Positions 27,841 to 35,847 of a stretch of DNA of 64,000 nt are shown piece after piece. A model generated the notes under the pieces. The model ran no database searches. It saw only the letters and a program-made list of their open reading frames with translations, and had not been told where the DNA came from. Origin of the DNA: Rhizobium laguerreae. GTDB taxonomy: Bacteria; Pseudomonadota; Alphaproteobacteria; Rhizobiales; Rhizobiaceae. The stretch covers positions 1-64,000 of the forward strand of contig NZ_MRDM01000014.1 of NCBI RefSeq assembly GCF_002008165.1, given 5' to 3'. Made by a program: the position numbers and the translations under genes. How positions within the stretch are numbered: the first letter of the stretch is position 1; every line of letters starts with the position of its first letter.

Positions 27841-27860
27841 TTCTGCAACAATGCTGCAAC
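27841..27860 (+). repeat. left arm-type repeat, likely integrase binding site
   Basis: A 20-bp sequence (TTCTGCAACAATG followed by CTGCAAC) is repeated exactly at 37835-37854, in the same orientation. Further TGCAAC/GTTGCA half-sites lie next to it at 27820-27880. The position, 80 bp inside attL, suits an integrase arm site. Confidence 0.6.
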
Positions 27861-27940
27861 TGCAGACGTGTTGCAAAACGCTCGATCCGCTGTTGCAGGC
27901 TGGGAATCGGCGTTTGACCCACGCGTCGATCGCTCTGAAC

Positions 27941-28003
27941 ATGAAAAAAGCCGCGGTCAATGGGCTGGAACCCTGCGCGGCTTTTTGGGAGATTGTTCGA
28001 TGA
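27941..28003 (+). CDS. 20-residue leader peptide coupled to rep
   Basis: ATG 27941 opens a 20-codon frame beginning MKKAAVNGLEP and ending EIVR. Its TGA (28001-28003) overlaps the ATG of rep (28000-28002). The frame spans an 11-bp perfect hairpin. This is the layout of translationally coupled leader peptides that control plasmid replication initiators. Expression is unproven and its own ribosome-binding site is weak. Confidence 0.5.
   Translation: MKKAAVNGLEPCAAFWEIVR
27945..27986 (+). promoter_or_regulatory. perfect 11-bp hairpin in the rep leader
   Basis: AAAAAGCCGCG (27945-27955) and CGCGGCTTTTT (27976-27986) are exact complements around a 20-base loop. The stem followed by T5 resembles an intrinsic terminator that precedes rep by 14 bp. 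Together with the leader peptide it suggests attenuation or antisense-type copy control. Confidence 0.6.
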
Positions 28004-29637
28004 TAATGAACAGCGGCAACGCTATTGTAAACCCCTCGCATGCGCCGGCGACATCCTCCGACGAGACGGCTTATTGGAAGTCAGGGTTGGGAAGCCATAC
28101 TCTGCTTGGCTTCGAAACACGCTACGGAGAGGCCCAGCGCATGGCCGCCGAGGCAAAGGCAAAGCGGAAAACGAGCGGCAAGTGCTGCAAAGTCGCCGAT
28201 CCTGATTCCGATGCCGCACGGTTCCGCCGGGAGGCGATTGAACTACGCCTGACCGTTCGGGACCGCCTTGAGAACGGCTTTGTTCTCCCGTTCGATCGGG
28301 ACATTGCTGGACGGTGGCGGCGGGCGTTTGCCGAGGAGGGTTTGCGCTCCGAAAATGACCCTATCCTCAAACTGTTCGTCACCCTCGTCCCGAAGGGTGG
28401 CAGGGCGCGAGCATCCAACGACAAGGCCACGCTTGATGTCCAGTCTCGCTCCAAACTCCTCACTCTCGACTATGCCTATATCGAGTTGAACAAGGAGTTT
28501 CTTGGCGCGATCCGTATCGACTGCGACGGCGTTTTCGCAGCTCCGGGGCATCTGCTCCTTGGCCTTGAGGAACTGGTGCGGGACGGCAAGATTCCGTGCC
28601 TGCCGCACATCATCGTCGGCGACCTTCTTGACGATGGCACTTATCATCGCCCGCATTTCATCTTCTTGTTACCGCCTAGAACCGCCGTCTGGAAGTCCAA
28701 CAACAAGCGTTGCCGTCGCGACATCGTGCGATTGTTCCTCGGAGTCTCCAGCGGGCTGACGAAGGCGCTGCTCCCCCTCGGGGCCGATCCTGCTGCCCCA
28801 GCGACGACAATGCGTATGAAGAACCCGCTGTCACCTCTCTGGCATACCATGACCCCGAACCGGCATGACATGCCGACGCTCTCGGACTATGCGGATTGGG
28901 TAGACACCAGGTCGAGCCGCGAGGCGCTTGTCCGTCAGGCTGCAGCGGTCCAGTCCGGAATGGGTCTCAAAGCCTCGAACGTCACCTTCAACACGCTCCG
29001 CGAACGAGGAACGGCTCTGTTGATCGAGTGGCACTTTACGCCGGATACCCGCATGAGGGGATCGAAGGCAGCACTTGCCGATCACCTTCATGTCGCGCTT
29101 GAAGACTACGCCAGGACGATGGAATTGGATGACACTAGGGTTTCCTATGTCATCGCCAAGGTCGCCGATCGCCTCGCAATGGAATTCGATCCTGCGAAGC
29201 TACAGGGCGGGAAGAATCGGCAGCGCCTCCTTCATGTGGTCGAAGGGATGACGAATGTTCGGGACCGGCAGAGGGCGGGGGCAGAATTTTCCCAAGGCGT
29301 CAGGCGAGAACGGAGTCTTGAAAAACTGGTGGCGGCCTATGCCACCATGCTGGAGCGGTCGGAAACGCTCAGCCCGGAACGACTGGCGTCTCGAGCTGGC
29401 GTGTCCCGATCGACCGCTTATCGGCACTTTTCGGCCTGTCAGCAAATTTGTGCCAATCGGTGTATAGATAAAAAGGTAGGCATCACTCCGTGCAACAATA
29501 ATCCGGAACAGGTTCAGGGTGAAACGGCCAATAGCGAATCTCCGCACGGGAGCGTTGATCTTGAATCCCCCTCGAAGAAGAGCGCGGTGGATGGGTTTCC
29601 GCTCCAGAGGAAGACGAAGACGGCGACCTCCGTCTGA
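28000..29637 (+). CDS. replication initiator of the replicase/PrimPol type
   Basis: The protein has 545 residues from ATG 28000 (GGGAG eight bases upstream and ATGA overlap with the leader peptide). The central region resembles the ColE2-type replicase family. A hydrophobic strand with IRIDCDG (Asp174, Asp176) could be the primase-polymerase DxD motif, and HRPHFIFLLPP (216-226) and GADPAAP...MKNPLSPLWHT (261-283) follow. A helix-turn-helix lies at about 457-477 (LSPERLASRAGVSRSTAYRHF). It would start replication of the excised circle. The last 20 residues look unlike protein, and a better C-terminus continues in the -1 frame. A longer upstream start at 27868 is open but unlikely. Confidence 0.72.
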   Translation: MIMNSGNAIVNPSHAPATSSDETAYWKSGLGSHTLLGFETRYGEAQRMAAEAKAKRKTSGKCCKVADPDSDAARFRREAIELRLTVRDRLENGFVLPFDRDIAGRWRRAFAEEGLRSENDPILKLFVTLVPKGGRARASNDKATLDVQSRSKLLTLDYAYIELNKEFLGAIRIDCDGVFAAPGHLLLGLEELVRDGKIPCLPHIIVGDLLDDGTYHRPHFIFLLPPRTAVWKSNNKRCRRDIVRLFLGVSSGLTKALLPLGADPAAPATTMRMKNPLSPLWHTMTPNRHDMPTLSDYADWVDTRSSREALVRQAAAVQSGMGLKASNVTFNTLRERGTALLIEWHFTPDTRMRGSKAALADHLHVALEDYARTMELDDTRVSYVIAKVADRLAMEFDPAKLQGGKNRQRLLHVVEGMTNVRDRQRAGAEFSQGVRRERSLEKLVAAYATMLERSETLSPERLASRAGVSRSTAYRHFSACQQICANRCIDKKVGITPCNNNPEQVQGETANSESPHGSVDLESPSKKSAVDGFPLQRKTKTATSV

Positions 29638-29813
29638 TTGAGGAGCAGGAGACCTGGATCGCGATGCAGGAAGGCCGGATTTCGGGCCGCCAGGTACACT
29701 TCGGCACCTCGGATGCATCCGACATCGTTTTTGACAGTCAACCCCATCTGGCGGCCACGGAAACCACAATTTCGGCCATGTCGAAGGAAGGACGCTCATT
29801 GGCGCTGGCCTAG
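29574..29813 (+). other. possible displaced C-terminus of Rep in the -1 frame
   Basis: After a CCCCC run at 29567-29571 the -1 frame reads LEEERGGWVSAPEEDEDGD and continues, protein-like and acidic, through QEGRISGRQVHFG to the TAG at 29811-29813. Adding one C to the run would fuse it to Rep and replace the odd Lys/Thr-rich tail. It has no good start of its own. It is either a single-base frameshift or a slippery site. Confidence 0.45.
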
Positions 29814-29814
29814 T

Positions 29815-29839
29815 CCCGGCCATGAGCTTCATGGCCGGG
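29815..29839. terminator. perfect 11-bp palindromic hairpin after rep
   Basis: CCCGGCCATGA and TCATGGCCGGG surround a 3-base loop, starting 2 bp after the TAG of the -1 frame. There is no T-tract. It may be a terminator-like stop, or a protein or origin site. Confidence 0.5.
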
Positions 29840-29965
29840 GTGCGGGACGGTTGGGGTCGTTCCGATCCGTCCAGTCCCGCCTTGCGACCCGTGGCTCGGC
29901 TTTGCCTGCGCCCGCGCCAGCCGCTGCGCCGAAACTGGACGGCTCTCCTCTCCGGAACAGGATAG

Positions 29966-30654
29966 TTCGAAATTCGAACGGAACACTTCGAAATTCGAAA
30001 GGCCGATATTTCGAACCTCAAACAGTCCGCCATGCCAAGCCCCCGATTCATCACGTACTGTTACATGATGGCGGGCCAGCGCTGGAGCGTTCTCGAATCC
30101 CGCTACCGAACGCCCGGAATTCGAAGCATTTTGCATCTCGCGAAGAAAGTTCGAATCTCGAATGATCGAACTTTCGACTTTCGAACGGATCGTTTCGAGT
30201 TTCGACGCATCCGAGGGACGGAGTTCGAAATCGGCGGCGGTCGATCCCGGATCGCGGTGAACGCGACCTCCTGCGGCAGCCTTCGTTTCCGATTTCATCA
30301 CGCGCGAATTCCCGAAGTCCCGCCTGATCGGCGGCGCTATGCAGACTTCTCCGATATGCTCACCATCAGAGGCCTCATCATCAAAGACGACGCCTGCAGC
30401 AATCGTGCGAACTTCGAACACCAGACGAAATGTCTTGGGAAGGTCGAGACCTGTACGATCGATGTTTTTGACGCACCCCTCCCGATCGAAAAAGGGCGGA
30501 ATCGGTCGTTAAAATTCGAGATGTCACGTTAGGGACCGGTCCGGGGTAAATCCGGACGTTCCTGGGCTCGATTCCGGCTTTGCGATAAACTCATGTCGTT
30601 GATGCGGCAGGGGAAAGGCGCGAGGAAATGAGGTCGAAGTCGACAGTTTTCGAA
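29966..30654. repeat. TTCGAA-site cluster, partly phased at 7 bp
   Basis: TTCGAA occurs at 29966, 29973, 29987, 29994, 30010, 30120, 30150, 30180, 30224, 30413 and 30649 (first bases). Two exact copies of the 13-bp palindrome TTCGAAATTCGAA start at 29966 and 29987, 21 bp apart. Around 30151-30202 the core TCGA recurs at 30151, 30158, 30166, 30174, 30181, 30195 and 30202. The stretch 29840-30627 otherwise shows no gene I trust. This could be an origin, a centromere or an operator array for an element protein. Confidence 0.65.
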
Positions 30655-30873
30655 AGACCGGCATTCCGCCTCATTATCGAAGAGGTTAACGAAATCGATC
30701 GCGCCGGAGGCATTCTGATGTATGTGGCATCCCTGTATCTTCAGGTCCGGGGATCGTCGCGGCTGCACCTCGTTCGCCGTTCCCGCGTTCCCGGCTCAGC
30801 CGCAGACCTCGTCCGCGACGCCCGGCTTGGCAGGATTGATATCGGCAACCTGATAGACGCGCCTGCCGCCTGA
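30628..30873 (+). CDS. small hypothetical protein, 81 residues
   Basis: It opens at ATG 30628 after GGCGCGAGGAAATG context. The N-terminal half (FRLIIEEVNEIDRAGGILMYV) looks like a folded segment; the C-terminal half is basic and then Asp/Ile-rich. No family is recognised. A TTCGAA site lies within its first codons, so it may be chance coding over the repeat region. Confidence 0.35.
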   Translation: MRSKSTVFERPAFRLIIEEVNEIDRAGGILMYVASLYLQVRGSSRLHLVRRSRVPGSAADLVRDARLGRIDIGNLIDAPAA

Positions 30874-31137
30874 AACCTGCCTGTCACCTCGTCCGTCGAA
30901 CCGACACACCGGAAAAGGTCGGATTCCGCCCTGCCAGACATGTCAAAGAGCCTTGGATCGGGCAGATATCATTTTCAAACTTCAACCCTATCTGACGGGC
31001 TTGGAAGCGGCGATTTCGGCCATGGCCTGGCGAGGCTTCAGACGAGATTTGGCCCAGCATCTCCGCCTAACAATCTCTCATTGAGAAATCCGCGAATCGC
31101 TCTTATGCCTAGTTGTGTGATCATCAGGGGAAGATGC

Positions 31138-32328
31138 GTGCCTGAATTTCAGAATCCATTTTTTGTGTCTGCCTCAGAAGAGGTGGAAGCCGAATATATC
31201 GCTGGCCTCGGCGCATTACAAAGAGGCGATTGCAATGCTGCGAGCAGGCATTTCGGCAATGCTGCCCGGGGTGGACACGTTTCCGCGTTATTCAATCTTT
31301 CTCTCCTCTGGGGAGGAGGAAGCGTAACTCCATATGACTTCGACCTAGCGGCAGACTGTTGGTACAAAGCCGCCGAAGCGGGGCATCCCCGTGCCAAAGC
31401 AGCGTTATGGCACCTAGAAGCAGCGGATCGAGGCGGATACGGGGCTGATAACCTGGCGAATGTTGCCCAACAGGCAAACCCGGGGGGCGGTCTAATACCT
31501 TCCACAATGATTTGTGCGGCCCGCTTTTATGACGTGATCTGCCGAAAATACGGCGCGACGGTCGACGTCATCGCGTATGAACTGGATGCAGCGGCAAAGA
31601 GTGAGTTCGACTTCGTTCATTCATTCATCCAGCGGACCGGCGTCGATAAGGACTTCTATCAAGGGGGCTTGGACCGCAATAAGCCGGGGTCAGCAGCGGA
31701 CCAGATTACAGATGGCCTGAATAAGTTGCACGTGGCGATGAAGCGTTCAGGCGTAAGCGACCGGCTCGCTGTCATGGCGCGTTGTTCGATCGTAGGCCAC
31801 GTTATCGCAAAATCGCCGTATGGTGACCGATCTCAACCACTTCGCGGCGTGGATACGTTTTTCGCTGATAGCCAAAAGGATTCCGAGATGTTCAGTATTT
31901 TTGGGAAGAGGGAAAATGATAATCCTAAGCCGCCCCAGAATTTTGAAGAATTACAGGAGCTTATCAAACTCCTTGGGAAAGGGGTTGCGGGAAAACTAAT
32001 CAGGTCAGGGGCAATGTCTGGCAATGTTTTTTGTCAGGTTCTTCTTTCCCAAGGCGGTCTTTCTATCTCTCCCGAAAATAAAAATTCTGAAATTCAGCGC
32101 GACATTGAATTGTTCACTGAAATGGCGGCAAAGTCTGGGGATGCTGGATCGCAGTTCAATCTTGGCAAGCTACATCTTGAAAAGGTTGATGCAGAAGCAG
32201 AATATCTCAATCAGTCGGACATCGTTAATATTAAAAAAGCCAAGTATTGGTTTGGTATGGCAGCAAGCCAGGGCATGTCGCAGGCAAGAGAAATGTTAAA
32301 GCAGCTGGAGGTTTTCAATTTCGATTGA
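31138..32328 (+). CDS. Sel1-repeat (TPR-like) cargo protein
   Basis: From GTG 31138 (AGGGGAAG upstream) the protein has 396 residues. An N-terminal pair of Sel1-like repeats (EYIAGLGALQRGDCNAASRHF, GHVSALFNLSLLWGGG, LAADCWYKAAEAGHPRAKAAL) and a C-terminal pair (GDAGSQFNLGKLHLE, KAKYWFGMAASQGMSQAREML) flank a middle region of unknown fold. Sel1 repeats mediate protein contacts. Base composition becomes AT-rich towards the 3' end, unlike the host. In-frame upstream starts at 30940 and 31105 exist but have poorer ribosome-binding sites. Role unknown; as element cargo it might affect host fitness or defence (speculation). Confidence 0.7.
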   Translation: MPEFQNPFFVSASEEVEAEYIAGLGALQRGDCNAASRHFGNAARGGHVSALFNLSLLWGGGSVTPYDFDLAADCWYKAAEAGHPRAKAALWHLEAADRGGYGADNLANVAQQANPGGGLIPSTMICAARFYDVICRKYGATVDVIAYELDAAAKSEFDFVHSFIQRTGVDKDFYQGGLDRNKPGSAADQITDGLNKLHVAMKRSGVSDRLAVMARCSIVGHVIAKSPYGDRSQPLRGVDTFFADSQKDSEMFSIFGKRENDNPKPPQNFEELQELIKLLGKGVAGKLIRSGAMSGNVFCQVLLSQGGLSISPENKNSEIQRDIELFTEMAAKSGDAGSQFNLGKLHLEKVDAEAEYLNQSDIVNIKKAKYWFGMAASQGMSQAREMLKQLEVFNFD

Positions 32329-32639
32329 TGCGATCCTATAGAATTGCCGAGGCTTGACCCGGAAACGATCGTTCGAAATTCGAAGGGGTGCCAATGATCC
32401 GAGAACCGAAAGGTCGATTTTCCGGCTACCACCCTCTCACCATAGCGTACTTGTAACTTTATTTTTTTCCCTTCATCGCTCGGACGGACCGCATCGCTTC
32501 GATTATCGAGATGATAGTTTCGTAATTCGAACCGTTGAAAATCCAATAAGGATACAAACAAGAGCAATTCGGAAATTCGAAGCGTATTTGCGCCGGCAAA
32601 ATCCGCAGCCCATCATTTTCCCAGACGAGAGAGGAAGGG
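32329..32639. repeat. second TTCGAA cluster between cargo and mobilization genes
   Basis: A third exact TTCGAAATTCGAA palindrome lies at 32372-32384. Single TTCGAA sites lie at 32526 and 32576; the latter is preceded by TTCGG, giving a near-copy of the 13-mer. No gene is seen in this stretch. Confidence 0.55.
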
Positions 32640-32745
32640 AGCCAGCAATGCCGTGTGCCTACGGCACGGCGCTGGTCAGGGGGAGTAAACCTCCCCCGTG
32701 AACCCCCTCTTGGCCCCTTGGCGGGGCGTGCTACGAGGAGGAAAC
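32640..32745 (+). other. candidate origin of transfer (oriT)
   Basis: The interval directly upstream of mobC holds a perfect 7-bp inverted repeat, GGGGGAG-TAAAC-CTCCCCC (32679-32697). A C-rich and then G-rich run follows (CCCCTCTTGGCCCCTTGGCGGGG). oriT sites usually sit next to mobC and the relaxase gene and contain such a hairpin beside the nick site. The nick site cannot be assigned by eye. Confidence 0.4.
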
Positions 32746-32747
32746 AT

Positions 32748-33071
32748 GTGCGCAATCAGATCATTCGATGTCGCGTATCCAGCGGAGAAATCGCCGCAAT
32801 GAAAGACCTTGCAAGGGCGCGGGGTCTTTCATTATCGGAGATGATCCGTCGTGCAGCCCTCGGCATTCGCATGCCGTCCAGGACGATGGACCGCACCGAC
32901 GTCTTGTACCTCGCTCAGGTCCTTGGCCATCTCGGGCACATCGGCGGCAACCTCAACCAACTTGCGCGACGTGCCAATGCTGGCAAGCTTCCCGGACATG
33001 ATGCCGAACTTGCCCAGACACTTGTCGGGATCGACACGCTGCGGAACCGCCTTCGCGAGATCATCGCATGA
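32748..33071 (+). CDS. mobC: MobC-like relaxosome protein
   Basis: The 107-residue protein starts at GTG 32748 behind AGGAGG. It has a ribbon-helix-helix-like N-terminus (NQIIRCRVSSGEIAAMKDLA) and the MobC signature LSLSEMIRRAALG. HLGHIGGNLNQLARRANAG follows, the typical MobC core. MobC proteins bind oriT and help the relaxase melt and nick DNA. Its last codons overlap the relaxase start (ATGA), so the two are coupled. Confidence 0.85.
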   Translation: MRNQIIRCRVSSGEIAAMKDLARARGLSLSEMIRRAALGIRMPSRTMDRTDVLYLAQVLGHLGHIGGNLNQLARRANAGKLPGHDAELAQTLVGIDTLRNRLREIIA

Positions 33072-34237
33072 TCGTCCGGACCACGCGGATTTCCCGCAAG
33101 GGCGGTGTCCGCTACATCGCCCGCCATCTCCTCGACAAGGCGGACGAGAACGAGCGGATCGAGGTTCTAGCGGGTGACCGCCATGCGCTCCTTGATGCCC
33201 ACGCTCTGGCGAAGGTGAAAGGCTGCACCTACAGCGTCCGTCACCTGTCCATCTCGCCCGAACGCGAAATGTCACCCGCGCAGCTTGCCGTGTTCCTCCG
33301 GTCGATCGACGCGGAGTTTCGCGTCGGTCCCGACCGTCCCCGCCTGCTTGTGAGGCACATCAAAAAAGGGCGGTCTCATTTCCATCTCGCTATCGCCGAA
33401 GTCGATCCGCACACCCTGCGTGTTCTCGACTGTCGCAACGACTACGCCCGACTCGAAGACCTTGCACGCTCCTACGAGCGCGATCATGGCGAAACTATAC
33501 AGCCGGTTCGCGCCGAACGTCGTGCCCGCAAGCCCGAGGGCTTCTCCGACGTCGCCCGCAAGAAGGCTGAGCGGACAGCCACTGGTTTCGACAAGACCCG
33601 GCTCAGACAGGCATTCGTCTCGGGAGCCACTGCGTTCGACGTCGAACTCAAGCGGCAGGGTCTACAGATCGCGGATGGCGACAAGGGGCCGATCCTCACC
33701 GACCTGTCCGGAACGTTCGTCGCCGCAGCCAATCGGGCGGCGGGCGTATCTCGGCGCGAGTTCTTGGAATTCACGAAAGGACCAACACATGACGGAAATA
33801 ATTTCCGCGTCCCTGCGAACACTGACGTCGGTCGAGCGCAACACCGAACAGCTCTTGCCGCTTCTATCCCTGTTGGAGAACCCGGAGGGGCCGGACCGTA
33901 TCGCGCAGCTGCTCGAACTGCTCGGGCTGATGCTGGAGATGCAACAACGACAGGCTCAGACCCTGCAGACTGTCGCCGACCGCATCGACCGTCTGTCGCG
34001 ACGCTAAACCCGCCCGTACCTCATGAAATTCTGTTCCTGCGCAGACTCGGCGAGGTCGATCTTGATGCGCTGTTGCGCCGCGCCCGGACACTGGCCGAAT
34101 GGATGATGTCGGCGTTCGAGAGCGAGATCGAACGCCTGTCGAAACAGATCAGGACGCGACGGGAAAGGCATGTGCCGGCCGATGTCACACGGCGGACTGT
34201 GCCAGCCTATAGTTACACGAGGAGGATGACGCCATGA
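33068..34237 (+). CDS. relaxase / mobilization nuclease (MobA/VirD2 type)
   Basis: The 389-residue protein has a relaxase domain in residues 1-240. It starts MIVRTTRISRKGGVRYIARH, with Tyr16 a candidate nucleophile, and has the metal-binding histidine motif RHIKKGRSHFHLAIAEVDP (His97, His104, His106). It nicks oriT and pilots the strand during conjugation. Residues 241-315 are Ala/Arg/Gly/Pro-rich and lie exactly where another ORF (33789-34007) is read in a different frame. The C-terminal 70 residues look like real coiled-coil sequence (RARTLAEWMMSAFESEIERL). So the tail is either an overprinted linker or two genes joined by a frame change. Confidence 0.78.
   Translation: MIVRTTRISRKGGVRYIARHLLDKADENERIEVLAGDRHALLDAHALAKVKGCTYSVRHLSISPEREMSPAQLAVFLRSIDAEFRVGPDRPRLLVRHIKKGRSHFHLAIAEVDPHTLRVLDCRNDYARLEDLARSYERDHGETIQPVRAERRARKPEGFSDVARKKAERTATGFDKTRLRQAFVSGATAFDVELKRQGLQIADGDKGPILTDLSGTFVAAANRAAGVSRREFLEFTKGPTHDGNNFRVPANTDVGRAQHRTALAASIPVGEPGGAGPYRAAARTARADAGDATTTGSDPADCRRPHRPSVATLNPPVPHEILFLRRLGEVDLDALLRRARTLAEWMMSAFESEIERLSKQIRTRRERHVPADVTRRTVPAYSYTRRMTP
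33789..34007 (+). CDS. 72-residue leucine-rich protein nested in the relaxase gene
   Basis: ATG 33789 follows AAAGGA by eight bases. The product begins MTEIISASLRTLTSVERN and continues as a strongly amphipathic helix region (LLPLLSLLENPEGPDRIAQL, LLELLGLMLEMQQRQAQTLQ). It is more protein-like than the relaxase frame over the same bases. It is wholly contained in the relaxase ORF. It may be a mobilization accessory or regulatory protein; no family is recognised. Confidence 0.55.
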   Translation: MTEIISASLRTLTSVERNTEQLLPLLSLLENPEGPDRIAQLLELLGLMLEMQQRQAQTLQTVADRIDRLSRR

Positions 34238-34842
34238 GAAAGAGGACAAGGAAGCGCACATGCTACGACAGGCTGCGAATGAGGGTTTACACGGCGCGTC
34301 GGGCTTCCGGTGCAAACCCCGCGGCATCAGTGGCGGCACAACTACTTGCCATCTTCACGGCGATTTTCGGTCGCCTGCCGATCCCCGTTCCTCCGACAGC
34401 GCCGCCAAAATCGTCAGGGTCTTCATTTGAGCGTTCCGACATGGCGAACCGGCTGAGCATTCACAAGCGGTATCTCGACACCTTCCTCAATCACGGCACG
34501 GTGCCGTACTCGGTGTTGTTCGCGCATATCCGCCAGGGTGGTCCCGTCAGACGGGACGCTTTTGCCGAACTTCGCAAGAAGGCACCGGAGGCGTCTCTGG
34601 ACTGGCTCAACCATGTCGAGCGGAACGAACTCTGGTCTGACCTAACACGGTGCTTCGTCCGCGACGGCAGCGAAACAGATACCGACGTCAAGTTGCTGAA
34701 GTCCACGCTCGCCTGGACGGAGGCCTCGAAACCCGAGACAAACGTTGGCCCAACGGAAACTGGCACGGACGTCGCGAGTGGGGTTGGCGTTGCGAATGAC
34801 TTCGGTTCGAAAGTATGCGGGCCAACCAGCAGGAAGCCGTGA
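34234..34842 (+). CDS. hypothetical protein of the mobilization operon
   Basis: The 202-residue ORF starts with an ATG that overlaps the relaxase stop (ATGA). The N-terminus is very basic (RKRTRKRTCYDRLRMRVY), then a short hydrophobic segment (AAQLLAIFTAIFGRLPIPVP) and a more conserved-looking middle part (SIHKRYLDTFLNHGTVPYSV, DWLNHVERNELWSDLTRCFV). The tail is Thr/Gly-rich. No family is recognised. An internal ATG at the MANRLSIHKRY segment is a possible alternative start. Position alone suggests a role in mobilization. Confidence 0.5.
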   Translation: MRKRTRKRTCYDRLRMRVYTARRASGANPAASVAAQLLAIFTAIFGRLPIPVPPTAPPKSSGSSFERSDMANRLSIHKRYLDTFLNHGTVPYSVLFAHIRQGGPVRRDAFAELRKKAPEASLDWLNHVERNELWSDLTRCFVRDGSETDTDVKLLKSTLAWTEASKPETNVGPTETGTDVASGVGVANDFGSKVCGPTSRKP

Positions 34843-34923
34843 AGTACAAAATATTCGAGCCGCTCATCGTCACCACGGACCTGATTTCCCTTAGCTGTGA
34901 AATCGACCAGCTTGGCCGAACGT

Positions 34924-35847
34924 TTAAGCCGCTTCCACAGTCAGCACGTGCTCACCGATTTGCTCAACACTATCCATAGGCCTCAAACGTAGACTTTTTT
35001 CATCAGCTTGTTCTTCCAGTTCCTGAAGCGCTAGACTTAGCTTGTTGTGCTGTTTATCCGAAACCTGAGGGTCAAATTTGTTTGGGCGCTGAAGTATAAG
35101 CTCATATTGTCGCTGGATCATGGAATCGCGTTCACGGACCTTAACCGTGTCCAAGTCCCAAAGCCTGAGTTTTACTAATTCGAATGATCGAGAAAGCGCT
35201 GATACCCTGAGTGTTCCAAAATTGGCTACTAGCCGCGACCCGGAATAGTCGACAACTGGCTCTTGGCTATCACGTTTGTCTCGCCGCTTATTGTTAGCTA
35301 CCAAGTCCGAGCTGAAGTGATGTTGTAGTCCGGCTCGCTTACCCTTCACGTAGTCGCAGACCATGAAAGGAAGCCTATCTCCCGAGACATCAGCCTCGAC
35401 TGAAGCAAGAAGGGGGGGAGAACTTTCGGCTGATTTTGCATCCATCAGGTCATACAACGATGACAGTGCAGCCATCCAGCTTTCAGCAATATCTTTAAGA
35501 CTTCGGCCTTCCGCTTCTCTTAATTCACCGATCTCAATTCCCGACACAGCAGTATCAGGGTGAGTCAGTGCCTCCTGTGAGCGTAAAGCAAGGTCCGCTT
35601 GCAAGTAGTCGCCCGCGATTTGGATTGCGGTGACAACACCGACGGCGTTTTCACCATAGAAGCAATGCAAACGGTGAAGCGAGTTTGCAAGTTCAAGATG
35701 GAATCCATCGTTATTCACAGCTGCGACACCGACGACGAGGCGCTCGTAAGAGCCGCTTATAGGCGCGAAAAGTATCGGTGCCCAACGTGCTTGAATGCCG
35801 TTACGCAACGATGGGAACTGTGCAGAATCTAGTAGAAAATCCATCAT
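34924..35847 (-). CDS. uncharacterised partner of the HipA-like kinase
   Basis: This 307-residue soluble protein starts at ATG 35847, overlapping the kinase stop by 4 bp (ATGA), so the two are translated together. The N-terminal part (RWAPILFAPISGSYERLVVG, then VAAVNNDGFHLELANSLHRL) faintly resembles the DUF3037 proteins often encoded beside HipA-like kinases, but I cannot confirm membership. The C-terminal half is charged and helical (ALQELEEQADEKSLRLRPMD). Composition is more AT-rich than the chromosome. It may be a kinase regulator, target or toxin-antitoxin partner (inference). Confidence 0.55.
   Translation of the reverse strand: MMDFLLDSAQFPSLRNGIQARWAPILFAPISGSYERLVVGVAAVNNDGFHLELANSLHRLHCFYGENAVGVVTAIQIAGDYLQADLALRSQEALTHPDTAVSGIEIGELREAEGRSLKDIAESWMAALSSLYDLMDAKSAESSPPLLASVEADVSGDRLPFMVCDYVKGKRAGLQHHFSSDLVANNKRRDKRDSQEPVVDYSGSRLVANFGTLRVSALSRSFELVKLRLWDLDTVKVRERDSMIQRQYELILQRPNKFDPQVSDKQHNKLSLALQELEEQADEKSLRLRPMDSVEQIGEHVLTVEAA

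Noticed and set aside
29810..30532. Two long overlapping frames, one on each strand (29810-30421 minus, 30032-30532 plus), over the TTCGAA region
   Set aside because: Both are kept open by the TTCGAA repeats, which avoid stops and give recurring Phe-Glu or Arg-Phe pairs. Neither has a ribosome-binding site or family features, so the region is treated as non-coding repeat DNA.
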